From: Thiobacillus sp.
GTDB taxonomy: Bacteria > Pseudomonadota > Gammaproteobacteria > Burkholderiales > Thiobacillaceae
Assembly: GCA_024710445.1 (NCBI GenBank)
Contig: JANJUT010000081.1
Location: forward strand, 1 to 5,208
Direction: 5' to 3'
Length of the DNA stretch: 5,208 nucleotides
In this document: positions 4,855 to 5,208 of the stretch, piece after piece
How positions within the stretch are numbered: position 1 is the stretch's first letter
How the letters are laid out: the number at the start of each line of letters is the position of its first letter
Notes under the pieces: generated by a model
Told to the model about the DNA's origin: nothing
Databases searched by the model: none
What the model saw: the letters and a program-made list of their open reading frames with translations, nothing else
Program-made: the position numbers and the translations under genes

Positions 4855-5208
4855 TTGAGTATCGACAAGGACTTTCTCGCCTCGCTGCCCACCCTGCCCG
4901 GCGTTTACCGCATGGTCGATGTGGCAGGTGCCGTGCTCTATGTCGGCAAGGCAAAGGATCTGAAAAAGCGCGTCTCCAGCTACTTCCAGAAAACCGACCA
5001 GAGCCCGCGCATCCGCCTGATGCTGAAAAGTGTCGACCACATCGACACCACGGTGACGCGGACCGAAGCCGAAGCGCTGCTGCTGGAAAACAACCTCATC
5101 AAGGGCCTGAAGCCACGCTTCAACATCCTGTTTCGCGACGACAAGTCCTATCCCTACCTGCTGCTGACCGGGCATCGCTTTCCCCGCCTGGCCTATTTTC
5201 GCGGCACC
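4855..5208 (+). CDS. uvrC: Excinuclease ABC subunit C, 5' part (truncated by window end)
   Basis: UvrC makes both incisions around a DNA lesion in UvrABC nucleotide-excision repair; the 3' cut is made by its N-terminal GIY-YIG domain. The 118 codons present cover that domain: LPGVYRM (14-20), [16 protein letters not shown] (29-44) with Y29, K32 and R39, then [13 protein letters not shown] (71-83) with the metal-ligand Glu E78, and N90 in [16 protein letters not shown]. No ATG or GTG gives a normal N-terminus. TTG at 4855 yields (M)[19 protein letters not shown], which is the usual UvrC start. Another TTG at 4843 would add only four residues. The only Shine-Dalgarno-like sequence, AAAGGG at 4837-4842, is 12 bases upstream and overlaps the palindrome. 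The reading frame is open to the window end; the remaining domains lie beyond it. Confidence 0.93.
   Translation, partial: MSIDKDFLASLPTLPGVYRMVDVAGAVLYVGKAKDLKKRVSSYFQKTDQSPRIRLMLKSVDHIDTTVTRTEAEALLLENNLIKGLKPRFNILFRDDKSYPYLLLTGHRFPRLAYFRGT

Noticed and set aside
4465..5175. 236-codon open frame on the minus strand across the glycosylase end, tautomerase, palindrome and uvrC
   Set aside because: It runs antisense through three features with clear protein homology on the + strand and through the palindrome, and shows no domain of its own.

Overview
The window is ordinary, tightly packed proteobacterial chromosome with high G+C. All recognisable genes lie on the + strand. The protein sequences look most like betaproteobacteria, judging from the E. 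coli-like Bfr, the ExbB/ExbD sequences and the UvrC N-terminus. The genus cannot be fixed from the sequence alone.

Region 1 (1-1804) concerns iron. The window opens inside the C-terminal barrel of a TonB-dependent outer-membrane receptor. Its reading frame is broken near 256-280, apparently by an out-of-frame deletion. Next comes an AT-rich intergenic stretch with a strong Fur-box match over a perfect TTGACA -35. It is followed by bfd (bacterioferritin-associated ferredoxin) and bfr (heme bacterioferritin). Bfr keeps the heme ligand Met52 but carries Thr where the ferroxidase ligand Glu127 is expected.

Region 2 (1957-3931) is a complete energy-transducing operon, tonB-exbB-exbD. The exbB ribosome site overlaps the end of tonB, and exbB/exbD overlap by one base (TGATG). 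The three proteins would pass proton-motive force from the inner membrane to outer-membrane receptors such as the one upstream. Regions 1 and 2 together therefore form an iron uptake, mobilisation and storage block. tonB and exbD carry unusually long G/C homopolymer runs.

Region 3 (3939-5208) is downstream and unrelated to iron. It holds a family-5-like uracil-DNA glycosylase, a 61-residue 4-oxalocrotonate-tautomerase-family protein, a long near-perfect palindrome (about 84 nt), and the first 118 codons of uvrC, which starts at TTG. The glycosylase and tautomerase genes follow exbD with gaps of 7 and 2 bases, so they may be co-transcribed with it.

I found no new multi-gene system, RNA gene, CRISPR array or insertion sequence. 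The points most worth checking are the receptor deletion, the Bfr ligand substitution, the homopolymer tracts in tonB/exbD and the palindrome abutting the uvrC start.
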